A stretch of 32,857 bases of DNA from Verrucomicrobiota bacterium (GTDB lineage: Bacteria > Verrucomicrobiota > Verrucomicrobiia > Limisphaerales > JADLHS01), in NCBI GenBank assembly GCA_008933055.1, contig WBXK01000008.1:1-32857 (forward strand). The letters run 5' to 3'. The translations under genes and the position numbers were made by a program. The notes below the pieces were generated by a model. The model was not told the DNA's origin. It ran no database searches and saw only the letters and a list, made by a program, of their open reading frames with translations. Positions 9,201 through 18,007 of this stretch are shown in pieces (position 1 is the first letter of the stretch; every line of letters starts with the position of its first letter).

Positions 9201-11001
9201 TGAAGATCAGTTTCACGAACCCGTTCTGGAAACGGTCCAGCCCCGCAACGGTAGGATCGCCGAGGTGCGAATAGGTTTCAACTGCCAGCGCATAAAGCGC
9301 GAGGTCAACTGCGACGATGGCGACAACGATGGCGACGCGTCTGAACGCCTGGTAGTGCGTGGCGAGATACGCGGCAAGCAGTGCCATGCCGTAACCGACG
9401 CCGATGGACACAAGAACGTGCGATGCTGTGAAGAATACGCGGATCAGTTCGCGTGCCTGGCGATCCGGCGGCGGATTGAGCAGCAGCACGAGCATCGGTC
9501 CAAGGCACATGAAGATGGCGACGACGCCGATGAGCCAGTTGCGTTCGCGCTTCTGCATCTGCCTATAGAACAAGAACACGCCAACGGCGATTAGAATGCA
9601 GACGAGATTGAATTCATTGTCCAATCCGTCGAGATACATCAACAACTGTTTGGTGTAAGTCCCGATGAAACTTGCGGTCTGCTCAAAGATGCCATCTCCG
9701 ATACCTTTGGTGGGGCTGATCTTTTCGTATTGGCCGCGAGTGAACGCGTGGATGAAACCCTCTACAGTGCGCGGATAACCCCATTGCATAGGCGGATTGC
9801 TCATGCCTGCGATGGCCATGTAAAGGTAGAACGACATGCCGATCATGAAGGCGACGCCTGTCCAGATGACAGCGAGACCGTCGTTGGATCGACGTTCTTT
9901 GTTCACGAACATCGAGTCGTAGGCTTGGTAGAGACGGACGCCGACAAATGCGACCAGTGCGAAAAGCGCATACATCTTCATCTGCGACAATGTCTCAGCA
10001 GCCTGCGCTGCTTCCATCGGATTGGTCGGAACCTTCATCTGTAATTTGGTGACGAGGAATAGTAACGCCCCGATCCCCACCGCTGGGCCTCCGATGTAAG
10101 CTGTGGTCTTTTGATTTTCCCGCAAAGTGAGCCACATCCAGGCTGCGGCGGAGCCGATACCGATGAAGTTGAAGATCACGAAAACGGGCATGTTGCTCGC
10201 AAGCAGCGACAGATTCATCGCCAATGCTCCGAGATAGATCACGACGTTCCAGAAGAGGAATTCTTTTCCGAGACGCGGCTTGACCATCACGATCAAGACT
10301 TCAAGCCCCATCGCTATGGGCAGGAGGGATTGGTGGTTGTTCACGCAGATGCCATACATGAAAAATGCGAGGTAGAGATAACGGTTCTGGTGCGGCGCAT
10401 AAACCCAGCGCAGCAGGAACAGCATCACGCCCATCAACGACAACACGCTGAACGCATACACTTCCACGATGACGGATTGGCTCCACATGTAGCCGTTGAA
10501 GCCGAGCAGCAGGCCCGCCACGAAGCCAGACACGATGCAGATGGCGTTCTCCCATTTACCCGCGATCTGTTTCAGATCCGCCATGCCTTCCATCAACATA
10601 CTGCTGCCGCGAGAGACGAGCAGGCCAAGCAGTCCGCACGCGATGGCGCCCGCCGTGGCTTCACCCAGCGCGACGCGCCAAGCGATATTGCCGATGGGGA
10701 GGAAGTGAGCCCACAGCCAAGTGTAAATGGTCCACACGGGATAACCCGGAGGATGCGGAATGCCTGCATACATGGAAGCCACGGCGAGTTCACCGGAGTC
10801 TTCCAATCCGAGATCTGGTGCGAGTGTCCAGAAATAACCTGCCCAGACACAAAGCGTGGTGATGAGAAACGCCATCCAATCAATCCGGCGGAACAGCGGA
10901 GGGGTGGGCGCGGGGAAGGCGTCGAGAACTTTGGTTGCCGGCGGAGTGGCTTCCGGAGATTTTGTTTTGGCGGTAGCCGCTTTTGTATTGTCCATGCTCA
11001 T
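6217..11001 (-). CDS. DUF2723 (TMEM260-like) multispanning membrane protein with C-terminal TPR-like region
   Basis: 1594 aa; N-terminal GLEDSGELAVASMYAGIPHPPGYPVWTIYTWLWAHFLPIGN motif typical of DUF2723; many TM segments; TPR-like tail (PENLSAAFNLGIYHLQSQQFEQGYAVMDRI; PSSPEAWYDLAAIR). Confidence 0.85.
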   Translation of the reverse strand: MSMDNTKAATAKTKSPEATPPATKVLDAFPAPTPPLFRRIDWMAFLITTLCVWAGYFWTLAPDLGLEDSGELAVASMYAGIPHPPGYPVWTIYTWLWAHFLPIGNIAWRVALGEATAGAIACGLLGLLVSRGSSMLMEGMADLKQIAGKWENAICIVSGFVAGLLLGFNGYMWSQSVIVEVYAFSVLSLMGVMLFLLRWVYAPHQNRYLYLAFFMYGICVNNHQSLLPIAMGLEVLIVMVKPRLGKEFLFWNVVIYLGALAMNLSLLASNMPVFVIFNFIGIGSAAAWMWLTLRENQKTTAYIGGPAVGIGALLFLVTKLQMKVPTNPMEAAQAAETLSQMKMYALFALVAFVGVRLYQAYDSMFVNKERRSNDGLAVIWTGVAFMIGMSFYLYMAIAGMSNPPMQWGYPRTVEGFIHAFTRGQYEKISPTKGIGDGIFEQTASFIGTYTKQLLMYLDGLDNEFNLVCILIAVGVFLFYRQMQKRERNWLIGVVAIFMCLGPMLVLLLNPPPDRQARELIRVFFTASHVLVSIGVGYGMALLAAYLATHYQAFRRVAIVVAIVAVDLALYALAVETYSHLGDPTVAGLDRFQNGFVKLIFIGLTATSLVLATLQLMRMSESSKSSFKPALAFTGIGLICLLITVVLFSAVPLDKAQLKLGLLEKLSIMIPANAEIGTDGPAMIGFAKLISVLIAAICVYLSNRNDAPSDRKVFRFIGGTVMAISFFMTLIILMGDKYGIGGIGHFFSTLLVSFEPGQFAMPVLANLLLLGLTVVFLIALLLWRTRAPLVITLAIFATVPLQSYMAHWADNEQRGHLFGYWFGHDMFSPPFNNKDGKPIYPEMTRDAILYGGTDPGRFCPTYTIFCESFIPPECKPRDPKFDRRDVYIITQNALADGTYLNYIRAHYNRSAQKIRGLDTPFFEGAVLKMGENFGKEDDVRGPVKNKLAGFADMMRPLDKFFTGVGESIEKDRRAGSSFFTDADFLDVKTFAGKLLDGSSGLAKQLAGELSAETRTLLSGGNESALKRALVKDLNRILEKGLYDDKAMATNVAARWKTTFELEAYYDEKQRSGQLGPLAMQRLVSQENIVKQRLDRIQADLEKQAKAVQQKLTEAGVNVTPELAAFILETPTSSTRIRLNRQIIEGAFPKEIAISKGGVYPDREMQIASPQDSQVCFQEYLADAQARLQRNQLRPGEDVKIIDNRVQVSGQVAVMAINGLLTKVMFDKNPNNEFFVEESFPLEWMYPHLTPFGVIMKINRKPLTTFTEDIYERDHEFWSQFSERLIGNWINYDTQVKEIVSFVEKVYLRHNWGGLTDGQKKFARDDNGQKAFSKLRSSIGGVYAWRLSPSCPPEFAPKTPAEKLRLYKEADFTFRQAFAFCPYSPEALFRYVQLLIQPPSGIAPRLDDAMLIAQTAQKLDPYNGQIAGLIGNLESYKKQMGQFGSLQKLEEDVRKNPENLSAAFNLGIYHLQSQQFEQGYAVMDRIITNPKVDLQMLANIIDIYKQLNNFPKVETGLTRITQLQPSSPEAWYDLAAIRTTTLKYADGLLAVSNAIKLSDARRATNPAAKDITAFAKNDPYIAPLRAMPEFQKLISQ

Positions 11002-11007
11002 TATAAA

Positions 11008-11385
11008 TCAGTTGCCAATTTTGGGCTTAAAGGAGCGCACACTAGACCGGGAATCCCCCCTGTTTGTCCATCCAAAAGTGTCCAGCCGGTTGGCTGTGGG
11101 TTGGAAGCTCGTCGCTAGATACGGGGCGTAATTCTGATTGCTCAAGCTCATAGTAATAGCGGTCGTTTGCGGCTCGCTATCGTTCAAGATCGGTTGTTCC
11201 AATTGACGCCACAGCGAAACGGAGACCATCAGACACGCCATCGTCGGCGTGAGAATCCTCGCCAGTCTCGGAAGCGTGACACTGAAACGTTGCCGCGCGC
11301 CAAAGAGCCTTCGCTCAACTTTCGGCGATGGGCTTCGTGGTTTCCAGGAACGCAACTGTTCCTCCAAAGTATTCATTTGTTTCAT
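11008..11385 (-). CDS. Hypothetical small protein with one probable TM segment, downstream of ECF sigma gene
   Basis: 125 aa, ends 6 bp before the DUF2723 gene; EEQLRSWKPRSPSPKVERRLFGAR followed by LTPTMACLMVSVSLW hydrophobic segment. Confidence 0.65.
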   Translation of the reverse strand: MKQMNTLEEQLRSWKPRSPSPKVERRLFGARQRFSVTLPRLARILTPTMACLMVSVSLWRQLEQPILNDSEPQTTAITMSLSNQNYAPYLATSFQPTANRLDTFGWTNRGDSRSSVRSFKPKIGN

Positions 11386-11866
11386 GCGATTCTCCTTTCA
11401 TGCAGGCCCGGAGTTTCTCCGGACCGTAGCGATAACGCCCCGCCGCTGTGTGCGGCTAGACTTCCAGCAATTTACCGATCTCCTCGAACGTGTAATCATG
11501 CCAGAGCTTTAGCACGATCACTTCGCGTTGCGGCAAGGCAAGTTCGCTCAGGCAACGCATGGCTGCGCTTTCGTTAGCGGATTCATCCGAGGCGCGCTCG
11601 AACCAGCGACTCGACTCATATTCCCGCGTCACGCGCCGCCACAACTTGCGTTTGTGATTCAATGCTTTATTGCGAAAACTCCGCACGCAGTAGTGCTCAG
11701 GCCGCTCCAGAGACCCCGACATCTGGATCAGGCGGAGGAAAGTTTCCTGCACTATATCTTCAGCTTCCGCGTGGGAAAGTCCCAGTGCGCGACCGTAAAG
11801 AACCAGCTCAGTCGCCTTCGAGTGATATAGTTTTTCGCACCACGCCGGTGTCTGTCCGTTATTCAC
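11315..11866 (-). pseudogene. ECF-type RNA polymerase sigma factor interrupted by an in-frame amber codon in region 4
   Basis: ORF 11456..11866 (GTG start) encodes sigma region 2 (AEDIVQETFLRLIQ) and part of region 4 (LPQREVIVLKLWHDYTFEEIGKLLEV), then TAG; the same frame continues PHTAAGRYRYGPEKLRACMKGE, the expected rest of the region 4 HTH, to a TGA at 11315-11317. Confidence 0.8.
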
Positions 11867-11936
11867 TTCACTTCATAGACACCTAACCCGGCGGATTTGT
11901 ATTTATTTTTTGCAAGCAGTCAGGTTATCTCGGCGT

Positions 11937-12339
11937 TCGCTCCGACGCGCGCTGCGTTTCCAGGCATGATCTAACGAAAGCGGGGGATTGTTGTGTTTAC
12001 GGCTTCCATGACTTCGCTGTTCGTTATCCCATCGCCACGAAGTATTCGGCGGCAAAGTTGGCTTATTTAGGGGCGGTGCGTTCTTTGGCGACGGAAGTTT
12101 CGCAACACGGCGTGCGGGTGAACGCCGTCGTGCCTGGTTAGCTTGAGTCCAATATGATGCGGAAGGCAATGGACAACGATTCTGCGCGTAAGGCCAAGAT
12201 TCTCGGTTGCACGCCGATGAATTATTTTGGTAACGCGGAGGATATCGGCTGGGCTGCCACGTGTCTCTGTTCGCTAGCAGGACAGTTTGTGACGGGAGTT
12301 GTGTCGCCGGTGGATGGCGGTTCGAGCGTCGGGTTCTGA
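11937..12339 (+). pseudogene. Short-chain dehydrogenase/reductase (SDR) remnant
   Basis: APTRAAFPGMI*RKRGIVVFTASMTSLFVIP / frameshift near 12027 / IATKYSAAKLAYLGAVRSLATEVSQHGVRVNAVVPG*LESNMM...FVTGVVSPVDGGSSVGF; YxxxK catalytic motif; stops at 11972-11974 (TAA) and 12139-12141 (TAG). Confidence 0.88.
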
Positions 12340-13881
12340 TCAATGAGGAAGTGAATTTGGTGGCGCTGCATGGCGCGACTGGCGTTTTAGTGAAGATCGC
12401 TTTCCCTGCGGCGTGTCGTGGATGCTGTCCGGGATAAACTCGCGGAGGAATGGTGGCTTCTCTTTGCGTCCGGCGCGTTGAACATCGTGCCACAATGTTT
12501 CGGCAACCTTCTGCGCTATCAGTTTTTTTTCTTTTGTAAGATAGACGAACAAGAATTCCATTAATCGAGCTAGTGCGATGCTATCAGTGCGGTTGATCGC
12601 TGCGTGCAGCCAATCGCTCCAGCGCAGAAATGATTCAAATGGCGACCCGCCTCCGATCCAGAGTAATTGTGTGGTCTCAAAAAAATTCCCACTGTTACCC
12701 ACGAGATCCCAATAGCGCGCGAAGCGGCGCAGTCGCTGCATCGTGGCGAAATCGATAAGTTTAGTCTGAAGAATTTCGTAGGGCGGATGTGCGGCGTAGG
12801 TCATCTGCCATTCCGCGTCGTGTCGAACGATGGGCGTGCCGCGAAGTCGTTTGAGGATGCCGACCTGAATCTCCTGCGGTCGCAGCGCGATGAGTTTATC
12901 AAAGCCCGAGCCGAAGCTCGCGATGTCCTCGCCCGGCAATCCGACGATGAGATCGGCGTGAACGTGAACTCCCGTTTGACCGCGCAGCCAGTTTAGGTTG
13001 TCGTTGAGCTTCGCGTAATCTTGTTTGCGACTGATTAGTTTGCCGACGACGGGGTTGAAAGTCTGGATGCCGACCTCGAACTGAACTGAACCCGCTGGAA
13101 ACTTGGCGATGGTTTCGCGTAACGCCTCCGGCAAGCGATCAGGGATCATCTCGAAATGATAAAAGTTTGCAGGACGATGACGCGCGAGAAAGAATTCCAA
13201 AATCGTGCGGCTTGTGTTGAGGTTCAGATTGAACGTGCGATCTACAAACTTGAATTGCCGCACCCCACGATCCATTAGCTTTTGCATCTCGCTGAGAAAC
13301 AGATCGAGATTCATTGCGCGTACGGGGACATCAAGTGATGATAAGCAAAACTCACAACTGAATGGACAGCCGCGTGAGGCTTCGACGTAGATGACCCGAT
13401 GCGCGATGTCTTTTGCGTCGTAAAACTCATAGGGAAGGGCAAGGCGAGAGAATTCAGGCAACTCAGAAGCAATGATTTTTGGTGGAGACTTGCCGGCCAA
13501 AATTTGCCTGCACACGTCTGCAAACTTCAAGTCTGCTTCGCCCGTGATGACGTGGTCTGCGATACGCACGATCTCTTGTTGCGCTGTTTCATAGCTTACC
13601 TCCGGTCCTCCGAGGACGACAATGATTTCTGGGTGGATGCGTTTTATAGCGGCTACCACTTCGGTAGTTTCAGTGACGTTCCAGATATAAACGCCGAGTC
13701 CAAGGATGCGAGGCTTCTGCGCGAGTAAAACCTCTGCGATGTCTAGTGGACGTTGATTGATGTCGAACTCCAGCAAGGTGGCGTGCGGTTTCAAGTCGCC
13801 AAGGTTTGCCATGAGATAACGCAATCCAAACGACGCATGAATATATTTCGCGTTGAGCGTAGCGAGGACAATGTCAGACAT
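12340..13881 (-). CDS. B12-binding-domain radical SAM protein (DUF4080-like C-terminus)
   Basis: MSDIVLATLNAKYIHASFGLRYL start; B12-binding-type N-domain; EASRGCPFSCEFCLS CxxxCxxC cluster; internal Met chosen as start in the 540-aa ORF. Confidence 0.85.
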   Translation of the reverse strand: MSDIVLATLNAKYIHASFGLRYLMANLGDLKPHATLLEFDINQRPLDIAEVLLAQKPRILGLGVYIWNVTETTEVVAAIKRIHPEIIVVLGGPEVSYETAQQEIVRIADHVITGEADLKFADVCRQILAGKSPPKIIASELPEFSRLALPYEFYDAKDIAHRVIYVEASRGCPFSCEFCLSSLDVPVRAMNLDLFLSEMQKLMDRGVRQFKFVDRTFNLNLNTSRTILEFFLARHRPANFYHFEMIPDRLPEALRETIAKFPAGSVQFEVGIQTFNPVVGKLISRKQDYAKLNDNLNWLRGQTGVHVHADLIVGLPGEDIASFGSGFDKLIALRPQEIQVGILKRLRGTPIVRHDAEWQMTYAAHPPYEILQTKLIDFATMQRLRRFARYWDLVGNSGNFFETTQLLWIGGGSPFESFLRWSDWLHAAINRTDSIALARLMEFLFVYLTKEKKLIAQKVAETLWHDVQRAGRKEKPPFLREFIPDSIHDTPQGKRSSLKRQSRHAAPPNSLPH

Positions 13882-13987
13882 CGCCGTGAGTTTATCAGGC
13901 ATTCGGCAGCGCGCAACGTTCGCAGTGTCCAAAACAAATTTCTCTGCCTCGACTGTTTCCAATCAGTTTACTAAACTGCCACCTAGC

Positions 13988-15118
13988 ATGACGAACACCA
14001 CCAAACTTCTGTCCGAGCTTATCGCGTTGCCGAGTGTGAACAGTTCATTCCTCCCCGCGAATCATCCGCACGCAGGGGAAGCACGTGTAGCGGATTACCT
14101 CGCCGCGCACGCCAAACGAGCGGGTTTAGATGCCGAGTTTCAGAGTGTTCTACCCGATCGGCAAAATATTCTCGTGCGACTTAAACCTGCGGGAAAAGTT
14201 CGGCGAACCATCCTGCTCGCCCCGCATCTCGACACGGTGAATGTGGTCAGCGACACGCAATTTAAACCAGTGATAAGGAGCGGTCGGCTTTACGGTCGTG
14301 GCGCCTGCGACACAAAGGGTTCTGTCGCGGTGATGTTCGGGGCGCTGTGCGATTTGGCGGCGCTGATGAATCGCCCACGCGATACAGAGATTGTTTTTAT
14401 TGGGCTCGTGGACGAAGAGCATGGGCAGAGTGGTTCGCGCTTTCTGGCGAAGAAGAAATTCAAAGCTGATCTTGCCATCGTCGGCGAGCCGACGCGGTTA
14501 GTTCTTGCAACAGCGCACAAAGGCAGCGTGTGGTTGGAAGTTGAGACCCGTGGTCGTGCCGCGCACGGTGCGACACCTTGGTTTGGTCAGAACGCCGTGC
14601 ATTTGATGGCTCGTGTTGTTGAGGCACTGGAGACGGATTACGTCGCAAGCTTGAAGAAAAAGATTCATCCGCTGCTGGGCTTTGGCACTCTGAACGTCGG
14701 GACGATCTGTGGAGGAACGCAACCAAACATCGTGCCGGACAGTTGCGTCATCGGCGTGGATCGCCGCACGTTGCCGGGGGAATCCGAGTCGGCAACGCGT
14801 CTCGCGATGAGTGCGTTCCTGAAATCGCGGAAGTTGAACGCCACAGTAAAAAACGTGAAGTTCAGTCCATGCCCGGCGTTGGAGACGAGCGAGAATTTAC
14901 CCCTAGTTAAACAGTTTCTTGGGAGCATCAGTCAGAAGCGAGTGAGCGGATTACACTATTTCTGCGATGCCGCAGTGCTGGGGAGCAGCGGGATTCCGAG
15001 CGTGGTCTTCGGTCCGGGCGACATTGCACAGGCGCATACCGCAGATGAGTGGATTGAGATTTCTCAATTGGAACAGGGTAGGGCGATGTTGTTGAACTTC
15101 TTGAAATCGCTTCCTTGA
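13988..15118 (+). CDS. M20 family metallopeptidase (ArgE/DapE/CPG2-like)
   Basis: LLAPHLDTVNV, GRGACDTKGSVAVMFGAL, GLVDEEHGQSGSR and VGEPTRL motifs; start chosen at MTNTTKLLSELIALPSVN. Confidence 0.88.
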   Translation: MTNTTKLLSELIALPSVNSSFLPANHPHAGEARVADYLAAHAKRAGLDAEFQSVLPDRQNILVRLKPAGKVRRTILLAPHLDTVNVVSDTQFKPVIRSGRLYGRGACDTKGSVAVMFGALCDLAALMNRPRDTEIVFIGLVDEEHGQSGSRFLAKKKFKADLAIVGEPTRLVLATAHKGSVWLEVETRGRAAHGATPWFGQNAVHLMARVVEALETDYVASLKKKIHPLLGFGTLNVGTICGGTQPNIVPDSCVIGVDRRTLPGESESATRLAMSAFLKSRKLNATVKNVKFSPCPALETSENLPLVKQFLGSISQKRVSGLHYFCDAAVLGSSGIPSVVFGPGDIAQAHTADEWIEISQLEQGRAMLLNFLKSLP

Positions 15119-15148
15119 ACCGAATCAGTTGCGTATTGTCCAATACCC

Positions 15149-16438
15149 ATGGGTTCAGAAACTACGCAAAATAAGTCAGTGCCAGCAACAGAAGCGCGTG
15201 CGAATTTTTTTCGGCAGAGCGGTTGGTTGATGATCGCCAACATCGCAGGCGGCGCGCTGATGTGGGGATTGCACTTTCTAGCCAAGCGACTCAAGGATGG
15301 TGAATACGGGACCTTCGGCGCCTTGCTCACAGTGGTGATGGTGCTGCCGTTGATGCCTCTGCAGATGGTCTTTGCACAACAAACCGCCAGAGCTTTAGCC
15401 ACGGGTAGGGAGCGTCAGCTCGCTGGAATGATTCGCATGATGTGGTTGGGAACTTTTGTGATTTGGTTATTTGCGATGGTTTTTGTTTTCTTTCAGCAGG
15501 ATAATATTCTGCGTTCGCTTCAAATCAAGGATTCGGTCGGGCTTTGGATTACCTTGGTCGCCTGTCTTTTCGCCGCATGGCTTCCACTTTTCAGCGGTGT
15601 CTTGCAAGGGCAACAAAACTTTCTCTGGCTCGGTTGGAGTATGATGTTGAATGGCTTAGGGCGAATCGGGATCGCCGTGGCCGCAGTTGTTTTGGTCGGC
15701 GGATACGCTGCGGGACTGTTGTCGGGCGTTTTGATGGGCTTGATCGTCGGTTCAGCCGTCGCCATCTGGCAAACATCTTCGCTGTGGAGGTTGCCTTCAG
15801 AGAAATTTGATACGAGCAGCTTGATGCGGCAGGTGACGCCGTTGTTGATCGGTTTCGCTGCGTTTCAATTTCTGTTTACAGCAGATACAATGTTTGCCAA
15901 GTCTTACTTCACAGCAGAACAAAGCGACGCTTACGTTGGCGCGGGGACTTTGTCTCGCGCATTGATCTGGGTGGTGGGGCCTCTGGCGGCGGTCATGTTC
16001 CCTCGCATTGTTCAAAGCGCGGCCAAGTTGGAAAAATCAAATCTCATGCGCACCGTCCTGATCGGCACCTTTGTAATCGCCATAATTGGGGCATCTGGGC
16101 TTGTTGTCGTGGGGCCGTTCGTGATCAAAATCATCTATCCTAAGTACTCATCTCAAGTTATTGAGATAATCCCGTGGTATGCTTTTACCATGGTGCCGCT
16201 AGCATTGGGCAATGTGCTGCTGAACAATCTTCTCGCGAAAGGCTCGTTCCGCATCGTGCCGCTGCTGGTTTTGCTGGCCTTGGGATACGGGTTTGCATTG
16301 ACCCGATTTCACGACAGCCCGATTACCGTGCTGAAAACCTTGTGCGCCTTCAACGTGCTGCTCCTCGCAGCAAGCGCGTGGTTCACATGGCGTGATTCAA
16401 TCACTCCCACTCAATCGTCCCAGGCGGCTTGCTCGTGA
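15149..16438 (+). CDS. Oligosaccharide flippase / polysaccharide biosynthesis (MATE-like) membrane protein
   Basis: 429 aa, about 12 TM segments; [16 protein letters not shown] and [28 protein letters not shown] typical of flippase-like proteins. Confidence 0.75.
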   Translation: MGSETTQNKSVPATEARANFFRQSGWLMIANIAGGALMWGLHFLAKRLKDGEYGTFGALLTVVMVLPLMPLQMVFAQQTARALATGRERQLAGMIRMMWLGTFVIWLFAMVFVFFQQDNILRSLQIKDSVGLWITLVACLFAAWLPLFSGVLQGQQNFLWLGWSMMLNGLGRIGIAVAAVVLVGGYAAGLLSGVLMGLIVGSAVAIWQTSSLWRLPSEKFDTSSLMRQVTPLLIGFAAFQFLFTADTMFAKSYFTAEQSDAYVGAGTLSRALIWVVGPLAAVMFPRIVQSAAKLEKSNLMRTVLIGTFVIAIIGASGLVVVGPFVIKIIYPKYSSQVIEIIPWYAFTMVPLALGNVLLNNLLAKGSFRIVPLLVLLALGYGFALTRFHDSPITVLKTLCAFNVLLLAASAWFTWRDSITPTQSSQAACS

Positions 16439-17942
16439 TGTCGAATACGCAACGGTTTACGCCCTTCACTTCGTTGATGATTCGGCTCGCGAGTTTTTCC
16501 AGCAGATCGTAGGGCAACTTAACCCAATCAGCCGTCATGCCGTCCTGCGATTCCACGGCGCGGATCGCGATGGTGAAATCATAAGTCCGCTCGTCACCCA
16601 TCACGCCAACGCTACGCACGGGTAGCAAGACTGCAAAGCTCTGCCAAATCTTATAGTAGAGACCGCACGCCTTCATTTCTTCGACGACGATGGCGTCGGC
16701 GTTACGCAAAATCTCACAACGCGCTGGGGTGACTTCACCGAGGATACGCACGCCGAGTCCAGGGCCGGGGAAGGGTTGTCGCCAGACGATTTCTTTCGGC
16801 ACGCCGAGTTCTTCACCGAGCAAACGCACTTCGTCCTTGAACAAACACTTCAACGGCTCGACGAGTTGGAACTTCATGTTCTTCGGCAATCCGCCGACGT
16901 TGTGATGGCTCTTAATCAGCGCAGCAGGATTACCAGCGATGGGCACAGACTCGATCACGTCGGGATAAAGCGTGCCTTGGGCGAGGAACTTGGCTTTTCC
17001 TGCCCGTTTGGTTGCAGCTTGGAAAACTTCGATGAACGTCTTGCCGATGATCTTGCGTTTCTTTTCCGGGTCGGTCACACCTTTGAGCTTTCGCAGAAAT
17101 AGCGCGGCAGAGTTCTCGTATTGCAACTTCACCTTGAAGTTGCGGCCAAATACTTCCTGCACGACTTCGGCTTCCCGCGCACGGAGAAGACCGTTATTGA
17201 CGAAGATACAGGTGAGTTGATTGCCGATGGCTTTATGCAATAACGCCGCCGCCACGCTGGAATCCACGCCGCCACTCAAGCCGAGGACAACGTGTTCCTT
17301 GCCGACTTGGGCGCGGATTTCTTCCACGGCCTGATCGATGTAACTCCGCATCGTCCAACTCTTTCCGCAACCGCAGACTCCGTGTACGAAGTTGGAATAC
17401 ACTTCACGCCCGCGCGGTGTGTGGACTACTTCCGGGTGGAATTGCAGACCAAAGAATCTCCGCTCACGATTCTCTATGGCTGCATACTCTGAGTTCTCTG
17501 TGGCTGCGACAGGTTTAAAACCATTCGGCAGTTTCGTGAGTTTGTCTCCATGCGAATTCCAGACTTGGAGTGACTTTGGCAACTTGGCGAACAATGCGCA
17601 CGAACCATCCTTCACCGTGAGCGTGCCTTTACCGTACTCACGCTTGAGGCCTTTCTCCACTTTGCCGCCGAGAAAATGCGCGAGCAATTGCACGCCGTAA
17701 CAGATTCCCAACACAGGCACGCCGAGATTAAAGATTTCCTTGTCTGGCAAGGGCGCATTCTTGGTATACACACTTGAGGGCCCGCCAGACAAAATGATGC
17801 CGCTGGGCTTCATTGCCGCAATTTCGGCGGCGGGCGTGTTGAAGTGCAGGATGGTGGAATAGACATTGCACTCGCGGATGCGGCGCGCGATGACTTGCGT
17901 GTATTGAGAACCAAAATCGAGGATGACAATTTGTTCGGTCAT
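16401..17942 (-). CDS. guaA: GMP synthase (glutamine-hydrolysing)
   Basis: 513 aa; GATase [21 protein letters not shown]-PPase [22 protein letters not shown]-terminal [17 protein letters not shown]. Confidence 0.98.
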   Translation of the reverse strand: MTEQIVILDFGSQYTQVIARRIRECNVYSTILHFNTPAAEIAAMKPSGIILSGGPSSVYTKNAPLPDKEIFNLGVPVLGICYGVQLLAHFLGGKVEKGLKREYGKGTLTVKDGSCALFAKLPKSLQVWNSHGDKLTKLPNGFKPVAATENSEYAAIENRERRFFGLQFHPEVVHTPRGREVYSNFVHGVCGCGKSWTMRSYIDQAVEEIRAQVGKEHVVLGLSGGVDSSVAAALLHKAIGNQLTCIFVNNGLLRAREAEVVQEVFGRNFKVKLQYENSAALFLRKLKGVTDPEKKRKIIGKTFIEVFQAATKRAGKAKFLAQGTLYPDVIESVPIAGNPAALIKSHHNVGGLPKNMKFQLVEPLKCLFKDEVRLLGEELGVPKEIVWRQPFPGPGLGVRILGEVTPARCEILRNADAIVVEEMKACGLYYKIWQSFAVLLPVRSVGVMGDERTYDFTIAIRAVESQDGMTADWVKLPYDLLEKLASRIINEVKGVNRCVFDITSKPPGTIEWE

Positions 17943-17965
17943 GGAATTTAAAAAGTTAGTTTATT

Positions 17966-17981
17966 CCCACATCTGAGTGGG
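17966..17981 (-). terminator. Possible weak terminator of pilT
   Basis: CCCAC-ATCTGA-GTGGG hairpin downstream of the pilT stop; T-rich run (ACTTTTT) appears only further downstream on the minus strand. Confidence 0.3.
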
Positions 17982-18007
17982 TTGGTTTTCGGTTTGCTGG
18001 GTGAAGA

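Noticed and set aside
10111-11118. 335-aa plus-strand ORF opposite the DUF2723 gene
   Set aside because: Antisense shadow ORF: His/Glu/Arg-rich composition with no recognisable domain, opposite a clearly coding frame.
11456-11458. Genome-wide TAG or TGA recoding to explain interrupted genes
   Set aside because: pstS ends at TAG and many genes end at TGA in the expected place, and TAA interruptions also occur, so reassignment is not supported.
13882-13962. N-terminal extension of the radical SAM ORF
   Set aside because: METVEAEKFVLDTANVARCRMPDKLTA does not fit the family; MSDIVLATLNAKY is the natural start.
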